In this document: one piece after another, positions 8,058-16,735 of the stretch
How positions within the stretch are numbered: the first letter of the stretch is position 1
Layout of the letters: each line of letters opens with the position of its first letter
Origin: Pseudovibrio ascidiaceicola
GTDB lineage: Bacteria > Pseudomonadota > Alphaproteobacteria > Rhizobiales > Stappiaceae
Direction of reading: 5' to 3'
Assembly (NCBI RefSeq): GCF_900114245.1
Contig: NZ_FOSK01000020.1
Location: 1-56,481, forward strand
DNA length: 56,481 bases
Program-made: the position numbers and the translations under genes
The notes under the pieces: generated by a model
The model's database searches: none
What the model saw: the letters and a program-made list of their open reading frames with translations, nothing else
What the model was told of the DNA's origin: nothing

Positions 8058-9916
8058 CAGTCATCATCCTCAAACAATTCGTCAATGAAATCGGGATAAT
8101 CCAGGTCCGTTTCGGGCTGAGCAAGGTGGACTATCTCACCTGACTTACGCTCACTTTCAGCTTCAGGACGATGTGCCTTCCTTGCGCGCTCCCTTGCCTT
8201 TTCATGACGCTTGTTCTCATTAATGGCACGGATCCTCTGCACTTTGGGCTCCGCCGCAGTATCGGACGCAGACTTTTCAGCATGCGAAATTTTCTCAATC
8301 ACGAACTCTTCATGCTGGCGTTTTTTGGTTTTTAACTGCACCTTGGCAGTTGCTGACGTTTTCTTTTGCTCATCTCGAGCCTGCCACACATCCCAGAACG
8401 AACACCCGCGGAACTCGCGAGAGCGCTCTGAGAGATTACAGACCCAATATTTGTTGCTGCCTCTTTCTGGAAACAGGTAAATCCGGTCTGCAACCAACGG
8501 ATCGTAAGCTGCTTCAATGCTCGCTGGACGTTTTACATTCCGACCACGGTGCGTCCATCCAAGTCGGAGGAACTCTGTTGATGTATAATAGACACCAAAC
8601 AAGCAGGCCCCAAGCTCTGAAAGAGTCGCCTTTTTTCTGGGCAGTAAAGCGATGCGAAGTGCGTCTGGATCAGCCTGATGCAGGCGACCAGTCCTGTGCT
8701 GCAGTCCCCAGTTCCACAGATGGATTGGCGTGGCAGGAAGATCCGTCGGCATATCAGCGTCCCTGTCGTATTTCTCAAGTACAGCGTATTGGTTATGGCA
8801 GAGCACGGACGACAGGATAATTTGAGAAAAGTCCCTCACTGATAACTTAGCATCCAGCCGGTAATCCTTCCCGCCACGTTTCTTAACTGTGGTGCCGGAT
8901 ACATGGCCTGGCACAAAGGGGCCGAAAGAACTCTGAATTGTCTTGAAATTTCGTTCAACAATGCCTTTCGCATCACCTCTGTAGGGCGGCGTGTTCTCAA
9001 TCCTGACTGAAAAGTTACTCTCTAGGTTTTCTATCTGGTGCCCAAGCAGTTCGCCCCTGTCAGCTAAGACAGCGTCGGGAACACCAACGCTTGGCCAATC
9101 ATTGATATCAACATCGAACTCCATTTCCCTGCAGTAACTTGTCTTATCGGTTACCGCCATAAACAGAGCCTGTATCGCCGCCGCGTAGGAAGGTGTCTCG
9201 AAGCCGATATAGAAGCCAGCAACCATGCGGCTGAAGACATCAATCACCATGTACACCACGGGCCGGCCGACGATGTTGCCGCGCTCACTGTCGGAAACCA
9301 GATAAATGTCCGCTATAGTTGCGTCAATCTCGTAGCGGGAACCAGGCCCCAGCACCTGTGTATTGGCCGTGCCGCGTAAAGGTCTGACATCCTTATTATA
9401 CTCGATGGCAGACACCCGTTTCCTCAGTGTCTCAGCCTGCCGGTACTCGCGCTTATAGAAATGCATCATCTGCCAGTTAGACGGCAGTTCTTCTGAGGGC
9501 GTATCTGGGAAGTAGTTCAGATACATATTCTCAAAGCGGCGGTGAGCATAAGGAAATGAGTGTCCCTTATCCTTGAGAAGATAACGATCAATGGCTATGC
9601 GGAACAAGCGTTCGGTAAATTCGTCTACCTTGGCACCAACACCTGGAGTGTATTTGCGCGGGCGCCCTAACTTCTTGTCCTTCGCAAGTCTGCGCTGCCC
9701 CTTTCCTCCCGAGTTCTTATAATCAGGCAACAAAGCGTTTGGAACCTGTCCCCGTTGCCAGTATCGCCGAGCTAACCTGTAGAGGGTTTGCTTGGTAGAT
9801 CCGTTACTGGCAAGAATGGTGTTTATAGCAGCACCGCGGCTTTCCGGATCATAAAAGTCTGGCAAATCCACCAAGAGCTTGATGAGAGCGTAGTTGCTAT
9901 CCCGTTTCGCTTTCAC
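8057..9916 (-). CDS. tnsB: TnsB DDE transposase, N-terminally shortened frame
   Basis: This frame closely matches Tn7 TnsB from the helix-turn-helix region (RRYWQRGQVPNALLPDYKNSG) through the RNase H-like core and the C-terminal tail that contacts TnsC. DDE residues are D198 in RYEIDATIADIYL, D286 in VLADRGEL and E321 in GIVERNFK. TnsB binds the end repeats and makes the 3' cuts and strand joins. The open frame has 619 residues versus 702 in Tn7. The missing N-terminus is encoded upstream but broken (see 9917-10136). Translation from the GTG at 9916 is plausible because GAAGGAAG lies 6 bases ahead. Whether the shortened protein still works is unknown. Confidence 0.9.
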   Translation of the reverse strand: MKAKRDSNYALIKLLVDLPDFYDPESRGAAINTILASNGSTKQTLYRLARRYWQRGQVPNALLPDYKNSGGKGQRRLAKDKKLGRPRKYTPGVGAKVDEFTERLFRIAIDRYLLKDKGHSFPYAHRRFENMYLNYFPDTPSEELPSNWQMMHFYKREYRQAETLRKRVSAIEYNKDVRPLRGTANTQVLGPGSRYEIDATIADIYLVSDSERGNIVGRPVVYMVIDVFSRMVAGFYIGFETPSYAAAIQALFMAVTDKTSYCREMEFDVDINDWPSVGVPDAVLADRGELLGHQIENLESNFSVRIENTPPYRGDAKGIVERNFKTIQSSFGPFVPGHVSGTTVKKRGGKDYRLDAKLSVRDFSQIILSSVLCHNQYAVLEKYDRDADMPTDLPATPIHLWNWGLQHRTGRLHQADPDALRIALLPRKKATLSELGACLFGVYYTSTEFLRLGWTHRGRNVKRPASIEAAYDPLVADRIYLFPERGSNKYWVCNLSERSREFRGCSFWDVWQARDEQKKTSATAKVQLKTKKRQHEEFVIEKISHAEKSASDTAAEPKVQRIRAINENKRHEKARERARKAHRPEAESERKSGEIVHLAQPETDLDYPDFIDELFEDDD

Positions 9917-10136
9917 TGTGCTTCCTTCTGCCGGGTTCAGGAAAGTAAGCTCGCTAAAAGGATCTTGTACCCGATCAAGAACTTCGTCTTCGATGGCAGA
10001 TCTGAGCTCATCAGTCGATGCGATCTCGGGAAAAGCCGACTTGTCATCTATATCGATCTACACCAAGTGCTCGCCCATCAGCTGCAAATGCGATAGCGGC
10101 GTTGATCAAAACTCAGCACTTCATTGATTTGAAACA
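9917..10136 (-). pseudogene. Decayed 5' part of tnsB
   Basis: Translating upstream of the open tnsB frame recovers sequence like the TnsB N-terminus. A start overlapping the end of tnsA gives FQINEVLSFDQRRYRI (compare INEVVLFDNDPYRI in Tn7). Small indels then shift the frame near 10080-10090. The tnsB frame resumes but meets a TAG at 10058-10060 where Tn7 has Trp (VVWMQ), then runs open through DDKSAFPEI into the main frame. So the gene once began inside the end of tnsA and lost its first ~75 codons to frameshift and an amber codon. Confidence 0.75.
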
Positions 10137-10951
10137 AGATACACCTCCCGGATAAAACCCAGATCTCCTGCTTCCAGCTCTTTCGCCTTGAGCCTGGTGA
10201 TTGGAACGAAGATGTCGAAGGTGAAGTATCGCTTAGCTAAAAGCTGTCTCATCTCTTGAAGGGACTGGCCAAGCGGCAGCCCATAGGCCACATCCAATTC
10301 CTTACAGATACTGATGAGCGTCTTATTTGGGTTCTTTTTAAAGTGGTGACCGTAGAGTTCCATCTGCTCTAGCGTTAGCTCAATACGGCCTTCTTCCTCC
10401 CGCATTGCCGGGTGGAGCCACTTTATGTTCTTGGTAACGACAGCTGGCACTTCGCGTTCCGTGATAAGGTACCACGGCAAACCCTTTGCCTGCCAGTATC
10501 GCCGCTCTAGCTCCAGCTTTTCAACCGTGCGAGCATCCTGCAGCGCATCTTTATACTTCGCTTGCAATACGAACTTAGGCCGCTGCTCATCGCTCGTGTC
10601 CACCAAGAAGTCGGAGGACATATACTGGTCAACACCAGCTAGACTAGGATGCTTGATCCCAGCTTCAAGCGCAAGCTTGCGGGTATCATCTCTTTCAAGG
10701 GGGAACTGCTCACGGATTTGAATAACTTCGCTATTCCATTCAAGCAGCAGGAACACGGAAAGTTCGAGATCAGACAGCAGGTGATGGGTTCTCTTCGATT
10801 TATGACCGAAGGCGCCATTTACTCTCCCAAGAGACGGCAAATCCCGAACGGTTAGCCAGGGCATGTATTCAGAATACTCACCACTGCCCCGTCCCTCTTT
10901 AATCATCTTTGCAAACTTGGCGTCAGAAAACGCTTTACTCTTACCTACCAT
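10121..10951 (-). CDS. tnsA: TnsA endonuclease-like transposase subunit
   Basis: This intact 276-residue protein is close to Tn7 TnsA in length (273). The restriction-enzyme-like active site is at the expected numbers: E63 (LELSVF), D114 (SSDFLVD), Q130 and K132 (LQAKYK). TnsA cuts the 5' strands at the transposon ends, so with TnsB the element moves by cut-and-paste. The ATG at 10951 immediately follows the right-end hairpin (10956-11002), which probably insulates it from glmS transcription. A partial copy of its 5' end lies at 1231-1530. Confidence 0.93.
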   Translation of the reverse strand: MVGKSKAFSDAKFAKMIKEGRGSGEYSEYMPWLTVRDLPSLGRVNGAFGHKSKRTHHLLSDLELSVFLLLEWNSEVIQIREQFPLERDDTRKLALEAGIKHPSLAGVDQYMSSDFLVDTSDEQRPKFVLQAKYKDALQDARTVEKLELERRYWQAKGLPWYLITEREVPAVVTKNIKWLHPAMREEEGRIELTLEQMELYGHHFKKNPNKTLISICKELDVAYGLPLGQSLQEMRQLLAKRYFTFDIFVPITRLKAKELEAGDLGFIREVYLVSNQ

Positions 10952-11030
10952 GGAAAAACCGCCAGTCTACAGTTCGCAAAGCAAGCAGTAGACTGGCGGT
11001 TTCAGTAGGCAACTTCATTACTCGCCGACA
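10952..11030 (-). repeat. Transposon right end
   Basis: Reading inward on the minus strand it starts TGTCGGCGAGTAATGAAG at 11030, includes a TnsB-like site (AATGAAGTTGCCTACTGA), then the large inverted repeat, and ends at the tnsA start codon. It is matched by the remnant end at 1531-1609 and, through the outer 34 bases, by the left end at 1615. Confidence 0.88.
10956..11002 (-). terminator. Rho-independent-type terminator inside the transposon right end
   Basis: Arms 10956-10970 and 10988-11002 are perfect 15-base inverted repeats around a 17-base loop. On the minus strand the stem is followed by TTTTT. glmS transcription points into the element, so this would stop read-through before tnsA. 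The same structure is kept in the remnant end at 1535-1581, with a stem two pairs longer. Confidence 0.75.
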
Positions 11031-11055
11031 ACAGACCATCAGCGTATCTAAGTAC
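11031..11055. other. attTn7 insertion segment between glmS and the transposon
   Basis: Exactly 25 bases separate the glmS stop codon from the terminal ACA of the element, the spacing used by TnsD-directed Tn7 insertion. The first five bases (ACAGA) would be the target duplication but are not repeated at the other end. Confidence 0.85.
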
Positions 11056-12882
11056 TTATTCGACCGTAACAGACTTGGCTAGATTCCGTGGCTGATCCAC
11101 GTCTGTGCCCATGAACACGGCGGTGTGGTAGGAAAGCATCTGCAGCGGCAGGGCGTAGATGAGTGGCGCGACGATTTCAGGGAGTTCTGGCAGAATAATC
11201 ATCTGGTCAGCAGCAACACCTGCAGCCTCAGCGCCCTTTTCATCCGTAAACAGAGCAATCTCACCGCCACGAGCTGCTACTTCTTGCATATTGGAAACAG
11301 TCTTCTCGTAAACGCCATCAAACGGCGCCACAACCAGTACTGGCATATTCTCATCAATCAGTGCAATTGGACCATGCTTCAGCTCACCTGCTGCATAGCC
11401 TTCTGCATGAATGTAAGAAAGCTCCTTCAGCTTCAGCGCACCTTCTAGTGCCAATGGGAAGCTCGTCCCACGACCAAGGAACAACGCATGATGCTTCTTG
11501 GACATCCATGGTGCCAGCTTCTCAATCTCAGGCTCTAGCTTCAAAGCCTGCATCGCATGTGCTGGAAGCTCGGAAAGAGCACCAACCAGCTCTTTTTCCT
11601 GTGCCTCACTCAAGCTTCCACGCTGACGACCAGCAAGTACGGCAAGGCTGGCAAGCACAGCCAGCTGACACGTGAAGGCTTTCGTAGACGCGACGCCAAT
11701 TTCAGGTCCTGCAAAGATTGGGAATACCAGATCAGCTTCACGTGCAATCGTGCTCTCTGGCACGTTAACCACCGCACCGATGGTCATGCCCTGCTCTTTA
11801 CAATAGCGCAGCGATGCCAGCGTATCTGCCGTCTCACCAGACTGGGAAATGAACAGCGCCAGATCACCTTCTCCAAGCGGCATTTCGCGATAACGGAATT
11901 CCGAAGCGATATCGATATCTACCGGAAGGCGTGCATACTTTTCAAACCAATACTTCGCAGTCAGACCAGCGTAATACGCAGTACCACACGCTGAGATCAC
12001 CAGTCGATTGATCTTGGAGAAGTCAAAATCATTGCCCTCAGGCAGGGTCACTTTACCTTCATTAAACTTCAGGTACTGGGAAATCGCATGACCCAGAACC
12101 TCTGGCTGCTCGTGGATTTCTTTTGCCATGAAGTGACGATAGTTGCCCTTGTCCATCATGGTTGAGCTGACGCTGGACGTCTGAACCACACGCTCAGCAG
12201 CAGAGTTGTTCTCGTCAAAGATCTGCGCCCCAGCGCGTGTCAAAACAACCCAGTCGCCCTCTTCAAGGTAGCTGATGCGGTCAGTAAACGGAGACAGGGC
12301 AATTGCGTCAGATCCGAGGAACATTTCGCCCTCGCCATATCCAACAGCAAGTGGTGACCCACGACGTGCACCAATCATCAGATCATCCTGATCGGCAAAC
12401 ACAATCGCAAGAGAAAAGGCACCTTTCAGGCGACCAAGAACGGCAGCAACAGCATCCTGCGGAGCTTTACCGCTTTTAACTTCGAGTGAAATCAGGTGTG
12501 CAACAACTTCAGAATCCGTTTCAGTGGAAAGTTTCACACCTGCACCGCGCACCTCTTCGCGCAGTTCAAGGAAGTTCTCGATGATACCATTGTGGACGAC
12601 CATGACGCCATCAGAGGCGTGTGGATGCGCATTCTCAACAGTCGGAGCACCATGCGTCGCCCAACGGGTATGACCAATGCCGCTCACACCCCCAAGAGGG
12701 TTGTCTTCCAGCACAGCTTCCAGATTGCGCAGTTTCCCTTTCGCACGGCGGCGAACCAGCGCACCATCTTGGACAGTTGCAATACCAGCAGAGTCATATC
12801 CGCGATACTCAAGCCGTTTCAGCGCATCTACCAGCAATGGTGCAACAGGTGTCTGCCCCAAAATTCCGACAATACCGCACAT
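11056..12882 (-). CDS. glmS: Glucosamine-6-phosphate synthase (isomerizing)
   Basis: GlmS converts fructose-6-phosphate and glutamine to glucosamine-6-phosphate, the first step to UDP-GlcNAc. The start is ATG 12882, so that Cys2 of MCGIVGILG becomes the N-terminal nucleophile of the glutaminase domain; AAGGAG lies just upstream. Two SIS domains follow (SQSGETADT, GRGTSFPLALEGALKLKE). The C-terminus DVDQPRNLAKSVTVE is the conserved segment whose DNA is bound by TnsD. 608 residues is typical. It follows glmU on the same strand by ~170 bp, giving a likely glmU-glmS unit. No ribozyme is expected outside Gram-positive bacteria and none was seen. Confidence 0.98.
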   Translation of the reverse strand: MCGIVGILGQTPVAPLLVDALKRLEYRGYDSAGIATVQDGALVRRRAKGKLRNLEAVLEDNPLGGVSGIGHTRWATHGAPTVENAHPHASDGVMVVHNGIIENFLELREEVRGAGVKLSTETDSEVVAHLISLEVKSGKAPQDAVAAVLGRLKGAFSLAIVFADQDDLMIGARRGSPLAVGYGEGEMFLGSDAIALSPFTDRISYLEEGDWVVLTRAGAQIFDENNSAAERVVQTSSVSSTMMDKGNYRHFMAKEIHEQPEVLGHAISQYLKFNEGKVTLPEGNDFDFSKINRLVISACGTAYYAGLTAKYWFEKYARLPVDIDIASEFRYREMPLGEGDLALFISQSGETADTLASLRYCKEQGMTIGAVVNVPESTIAREADLVFPIFAGPEIGVASTKAFTCQLAVLASLAVLAGRQRGSLSEAQEKELVGALSELPAHAMQALKLEPEIEKLAPWMSKKHHALFLGRGTSFPLALEGALKLKELSYIHAEGYAAGELKHGPIALIDENMPVLVVAPFDGVYEKTVSNMQEVAARGGEIALFTDEKGAEAAGVAADQMIILPELPEIVAPLIYALPLQMLSYHTAVFMGTDVDQPRNLAKSVTVE

Positions 12883-13052
12883 ATATGTTCTCCTTGAATT
12901 CCCACCTCGCAACTGGTGCGAGCATCAACTTTAGGCCAAGTCTTTAGCCCGATGCTCCTATGCGAGGGAAATCAATCCGTGTTTCGTTTCGTTACAGCTT
13001 GAGGATAATTGGCAAGCGCACCGCTAGCCTCAGCAGTGTGCACCAATATTAC

Positions 13053-14411
13053 TCAGCCCTTTCTTGAAGCTTTAGCCGCAGCAAGCTTTTCACGCATTGC
13101 AGCGGCACGACCTTCTTTGTTGACCTGCTGACCTCGGCCAATCGCCAGTGCGTCCGCTGGCACATCAAAGGTCACCACAGACCCAGCAGCAACAAAAGCG
13201 CCGTCTCCCAGCGTCACAGGCGCAACAAGCACACTGTCTGAGCCAACAAAACTGCCTGCACCGATATCTGTGTGATGCTTCAGATAACCATCATAGTTGC
13301 AGGTGATTGTACCCGCTCCGATATTGGACTTCGCACCAATGCGTGCATCACCAATGTAGGAAAGATGATTGACTTTGGCACCAGCCTCGATCGTCGCGTT
13401 CTTGATCTCAACAAAGTTGCCGATGTGAGCCCCCTCGCCAATCTCAGCGCCAGGACGCAGCCGAGCATATGGCCCCACAGTTGCATCAACACCCACATGC
13501 GCATTCTCCAGATGGGAGAACGCGCGGACGCGGGCTCCACCGTCAACATGCACGCCCGGACCAAACACCACGTTTGGCTCCACAATCACATCCGGTTCAA
13601 TCTCAGTATCAAATGAGAAATAGACCGTCTCTGGTGCACGCAATGTCACACCGTTTTCCATAAAGGTTTCGCGCTGCACTTGCTGGAAGACAGCTTCACA
13701 GGAAGCAAGTTGGGCCCGGTTATTGATACCCTGAACTTCCTTCTCATCAGCAAGTTCAGAAACAACCTTCATCCCTTTGCTGCGCGCAACCTCGACAGCA
13801 TCGGTCAGATAGTACTCGCCCTTCGCATTGTCGTTTTTGATTTCCGCAATCAAATCAGGCAGAGCCTTGCCCTTGAACGCCATGATACCCGCATTGCAAA
13901 GAGTGACTCTGCGTTCTTCATCTGTTGCTTCTTTTTCTTCACGGATCGCAACAAGTTCGCCATCACTCTCAAGCAAGCGACCATAACCAAATGGATCGTC
14001 AGCCTCAAAGCCAAGCACGACAACATCCGCACCGCCAGACAAACGCGCCCGTAGACGATGCAGCGTATCAGCCTTCACAAGCGGGGTATCTCCGAAAAGA
14101 ACGAGAACGTGATCAGAGGCATCTTTATAAGCTTCCTCGGCGGCCTTTACAGCATGCGCAGTACCCAATCGGTCCACCTGAACGTGACACGTTGCGCCAG
14201 GAACGCGCAGGGCAACATGCTCCTCCAGCTTCGCCATCTCAGGACCGACCACAACGGCGACATTGTCAGCCCCAGCATGCATAACGGAGTTGAGGACGTG
14301 CCCGACAAGCGGCAGCCCACCGATCTCATGCATCACCTTTGGCAGGGCCGAACGCATACGCGTTCCTAATCCAGCAGCCAGAACAATTGCCAAACAAGAA
14401 CTATTGGACAT
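13053..14411 (-). CDS. glmU: Bifunctional GlmU: N-acetyltransferase / UDP-GlcNAc pyrophosphorylase
   Basis: The N-terminal nucleotidyltransferase domain has LAAGLGTRMRS and the left-handed beta-helix C-terminal domain has repeated hexapeptides (VGPYARLRPGAEIG, IGNFVEIKN, GAGTITCNYDG). It acetylates glucosamine-1-phosphate and transfers UMP to give UDP-GlcNAc for peptidoglycan and LPS. 452 residues is the usual length. The ATG at 14411 has AAGGGG upstream. It sits directly upstream of glmS, so both ends of the pathway are co-oriented. Confidence 0.98.
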   Translation of the reverse strand: MSNSSCLAIVLAAGLGTRMRSALPKVMHEIGGLPLVGHVLNSVMHAGADNVAVVVGPEMAKLEEHVALRVPGATCHVQVDRLGTAHAVKAAEEAYKDASDHVLVLFGDTPLVKADTLHRLRARLSGGADVVVLGFEADDPFGYGRLLESDGELVAIREEKEATDEERRVTLCNAGIMAFKGKALPDLIAEIKNDNAKGEYYLTDAVEVARSKGMKVVSELADEKEVQGINNRAQLASCEAVFQQVQRETFMENGVTLRAPETVYFSFDTEIEPDVIVEPNVVFGPGVHVDGGARVRAFSHLENAHVGVDATVGPYARLRPGAEIGEGAHIGNFVEIKNATIEAGAKVNHLSYIGDARIGAKSNIGAGTITCNYDGYLKHHTDIGAGSFVGSDSVLVAPVTLGDGAFVAAGSVVTFDVPADALAIGRGQQVNKEGRAAAMREKLAAAKASRKG

Positions 14412-14643
14412 GCAAACCCCTTGGGAGACTTAGAATTAAAAACTGACAGGCAAATTGCACGAGTGCTTTGACATTTCAAAGGACATCCCCGTGCTTTCAC
14501 CAAGAAAATCAAAGCACCCATTAGAAGTAGCAGATAGTGTTTAATGCATCTTTTTCAGATTGCATTTGCACTTTGTTAACCATAAAAAACCAAGGTAATA
14601 CATATAGTTAGGATTAGATTCGAATACGAGGCGACTGGAAGCT

Positions 14644-15630
14644 TTGAGACTTCCTCATAAAATCAACGAGTTACGACAGAAACCGGAAGTCCTGCGAGAA
14701 CGTATTACCGTTCTTGCATGGGGTATTGCTGCGCTCTCGTGTGTCGCCCTCGCCGCCTCTGCTGTGCAGATGCCTGGCAAACTTGCCTCACAACAAGCAC
14801 TTTACACGCAAGTAACGCTCCCTCTCCCTGCGCCCGGACCCGTTACAACAACCGCCTCTATTGGCAGTCAAACAGCACAAAACGCCTTTCAGGTATATAG
14901 CGATGCCCCCAGAAACGAATCACAACAGGGCCTGCAAAACTCAAAAGAGCTGCGCATTGTAAGGGAAGAAATTATATCTCTGCGCCGTTCCGTGCTGCGC
15001 CTTACCGAGCAAAATCGCAGACTATCCAGTCATGTAAACGCGCTTGATGAAGCAACCGCCCAAGAAACATCAAAAGCGGAAACCACCTCGGCTCCAGCCA
15101 AAATCTCAGTCAAGCCGAAGCAAGAGCCGACCACACCAATAGAAACCCTGCCAGCACCTGAACTCTTACAAATTTCAGCGCCAATCGCCACAGTAAGCCC
15201 GCTGCCAGACATCAAACTCTCTGAAGTCGGTACACTTGCCACCATCGCTTTGCCAACAACCACCGATCCAGAGACTGTTGCATCCATTACCAAAAATGCA
15301 GTGCCTCTCGATATGCCAGAGTTTCAAAAAACCCCGGCAGCAGGCAAGCTTCGCCAGTCGGGCACCCGCAGAATTCTGCGCACGTCCTTTGCCATTGAAC
15401 TAGGTAATTTCGAAGACACAAACCTGCTGGAGAGCAAGTGGCTAAAGCTAAAAGACAATAACCCGCTGCTGCTTGGTGATCTGAAGACGCGCATCTCTGC
15501 TGCAAAAGTAGACGGCGCTACAAAGTATACTCTGACAGCTGGCCCGTTTTACAATGCAGCAGACACCGCTGTTGTGTGCGCAAGACTGGCGCGAGAAAAA
15601 GTCAATTGCATGCCTACCATTTTCCAATAA
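14644..15630 (+). CDS. Membrane-anchored SPOR-domain-like protein
   Basis: The product has 328 residues: a short cytoplasmic N-terminus, one transmembrane segment (about residues 24-43, WGIAALSCVALAASAV), a coiled-coil-prone stretch (ELRIVREEIISLRRSVLRLTEQNRR), a Pro/Ala/Thr-rich linker, and a C-terminal ~80 residues like a SPOR repeat (FAIELGNFEDTNLLESKW ... YTLTAGPFYNAADTAVVCARL). SPOR domains bind denuded glycan strands at division sites. The start is TTG at 14644, with only a weak ribosome site (GGAAG), so the exact start is uncertain. It is divergent from glmU, with a 232-bp gap holding both promoters. Confidence 0.65.
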   Translation: MRLPHKINELRQKPEVLRERITVLAWGIAALSCVALAASAVQMPGKLASQQALYTQVTLPLPAPGPVTTTASIGSQTAQNAFQVYSDAPRNESQQGLQNSKELRIVREEIISLRRSVLRLTEQNRRLSSHVNALDEATAQETSKAETTSAPAKISVKPKQEPTTPIETLPAPELLQISAPIATVSPLPDIKLSEVGTLATIALPTTTDPETVASITKNAVPLDMPEFQKTPAAGKLRQSGTRRILRTSFAIELGNFEDTNLLESKWLKLKDNNPLLLGDLKTRISAAKVDGATKYTLTAGPFYNAADTAVVCARLAREKVNCMPTIFQ

Positions 15631-15726
15631 ATTGCTCTCATCTTTTTGCACCTGAGCATTGGGGCATTCATCAGCAATGATGTAAGGGCATCCTTATGCG
15701 TGACAGGTCTTTTCGGAATACCATGC

Positions 15727-16659
15727 GTGTCTAACTCATCAACGAGCTCAAGTTGGGCCTCAACCTACGCCCTGTTGTTTCTCATGCCCATTTTCATGAG
15801 CTCCAACATCATAATTGCCAAACCTGCCATTGCTCATACCGAGCCATGGACCCTTGCATTTTTTAGATGGGGTCTTGCCTCGCTTATTCTTTTGCCGTTC
15901 ACATATCGTGAGCTGAAAGCCAACATGCCGCTGATCCGGAAAAACCTGAAGCTTCTTAGCTTCATGGCCTTCCTTGCAATGTGGATCTGCGGAGCTATTG
16001 TCTATCTGGCACTGAAAGAAACCTCCGCTACCAATGGAACATTGATCTATTCAGCAGCCCCAGCTCTTATTTTGGCGCTTGAATGGCTCTTCCGCGGACG
16101 AGCCGTCGCAACAAGAGAGCTTGCAGGTATCTCGCTTGCTATCATTGGTGTCTTTGTGATTGTGACCAAAGGCTCGCTCGGCAATCTACTCAGCTTGCAA
16201 CTTAACAGCGGTGACTTGTTGTTTGCCCTGTGCACGCTGAGCTGGGCAATTTACTCCGTACTCATCAAGAAAAGCCAATTACAGGCAATCTCAACGGCGC
16301 CTCTGTTTGCGATCCTCGCCATTCTCGGAACCATCATCCTCGCGCCATTCGCAGTCGCTGAAATGGCAATCACAGCTTCCGTACCCAATACAGGCGAAGT
16401 CTGGATGTCTATCGCAGGTGTCGCGCTAATCGCTTCTGTGGCCTCTTTCCTGACCTACCAGTTCAGTATCCGTCTGGTTGGCCCATCGATTGCTGGCATG
16501 TTCATGTATCTGATGACGCCATACGGTGTTGGCATGGCAGTTCTGTTTCTGGGAGAACAGCTCCAGATGTTCCATTATTTGGGCTTCATCCCAATCATGG
16601 CAGGGCTTCTGCTGGCAACCTTGCCCGCAAGCTTATTCCGGCGAAAAGCCAGCGCTTAG
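15727..16659 (+). CDS. EamA/DMT-family transporter
   Basis: About ten hydrophobic helices form two EamA repeats (first ALLFLMPIFMSSNIIIAKPAI, second SGDLLFALCTLSWAIYSVLIKK), typical of drug/metabolite exporters of unknown substrate. The frame is open from 15646, but the first part is not membrane-like. The GTG at 15727, giving MSNSSTSSSW, is the likelier start. A strong bidirectional terminator follows. Substrate cannot be inferred. Confidence 0.85.
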   Translation: MSNSSTSSSWASTYALLFLMPIFMSSNIIIAKPAIAHTEPWTLAFFRWGLASLILLPFTYRELKANMPLIRKNLKLLSFMAFLAMWICGAIVYLALKETSATNGTLIYSAAPALILALEWLFRGRAVATRELAGISLAIIGVFVIVTKGSLGNLLSLQLNSGDLLFALCTLSWAIYSVLIKKSQLQAISTAPLFAILAILGTIILAPFAVAEMAITASVPNTGEVWMSIAGVALIASVASFLTYQFSIRLVGPSIAGMFMYLMTPYGVGMAVLFLGEQLQMFHYLGFIPIMAGLLLATLPASLFRRKASA

Positions 16660-16683
16660 TATCTAAAGCAGCACTCCAAACAC

Positions 16684-16713
16684 AAAAAAGCAGGCCTGAA
16701 GCCTGCCTTTTTT
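16684..16713. terminator. Bidirectional Rho-independent terminator
   Basis: GCAGGC / GCCTGC arms around CTGAA are flanked by A-run and T-run on opposite sides. It serves the EamA gene (+) and ccdA (-), which converge here. Confidence 0.88.
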
Positions 16714-16735
16714 ATATCAAAATCTGGAGCTGCCA

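Larger units (their letters stand above)
1615..11030 (-). mobile_element. Tn7 family transposon in attTn7 (about 9.4 kb, decaying)
   Basis: The element is bounded by TGT...ACA ends. Its terminal 34 bases on each side match at 23 positions when read inward, including the shared TACTGAAAC. It carries tnsA-B-C-D-E in the canonical order, all transcribed away from the right end, which lies next to glmS. The right end is exactly 25 bp from the glmS stop codon, as in the TnsD-directed pathway of Tn7. The only cargo between tnsE and the left end is a receiver-like gene. Damage in tnsB, tnsC and tnsE suggests it no longer moves by itself. The 5-bp flanks differ (AAAAC on the left, ACAGA on the right), so one or both junctions are not those of a simple single insertion. 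Confidence 0.93.

Noticed and set aside
11056-13052. glmS ribozyme or riboswitch in the glmU-glmS gap
   Set aside because: Known only in Gram-positive lineages; the gap shows no such fold that I could see.
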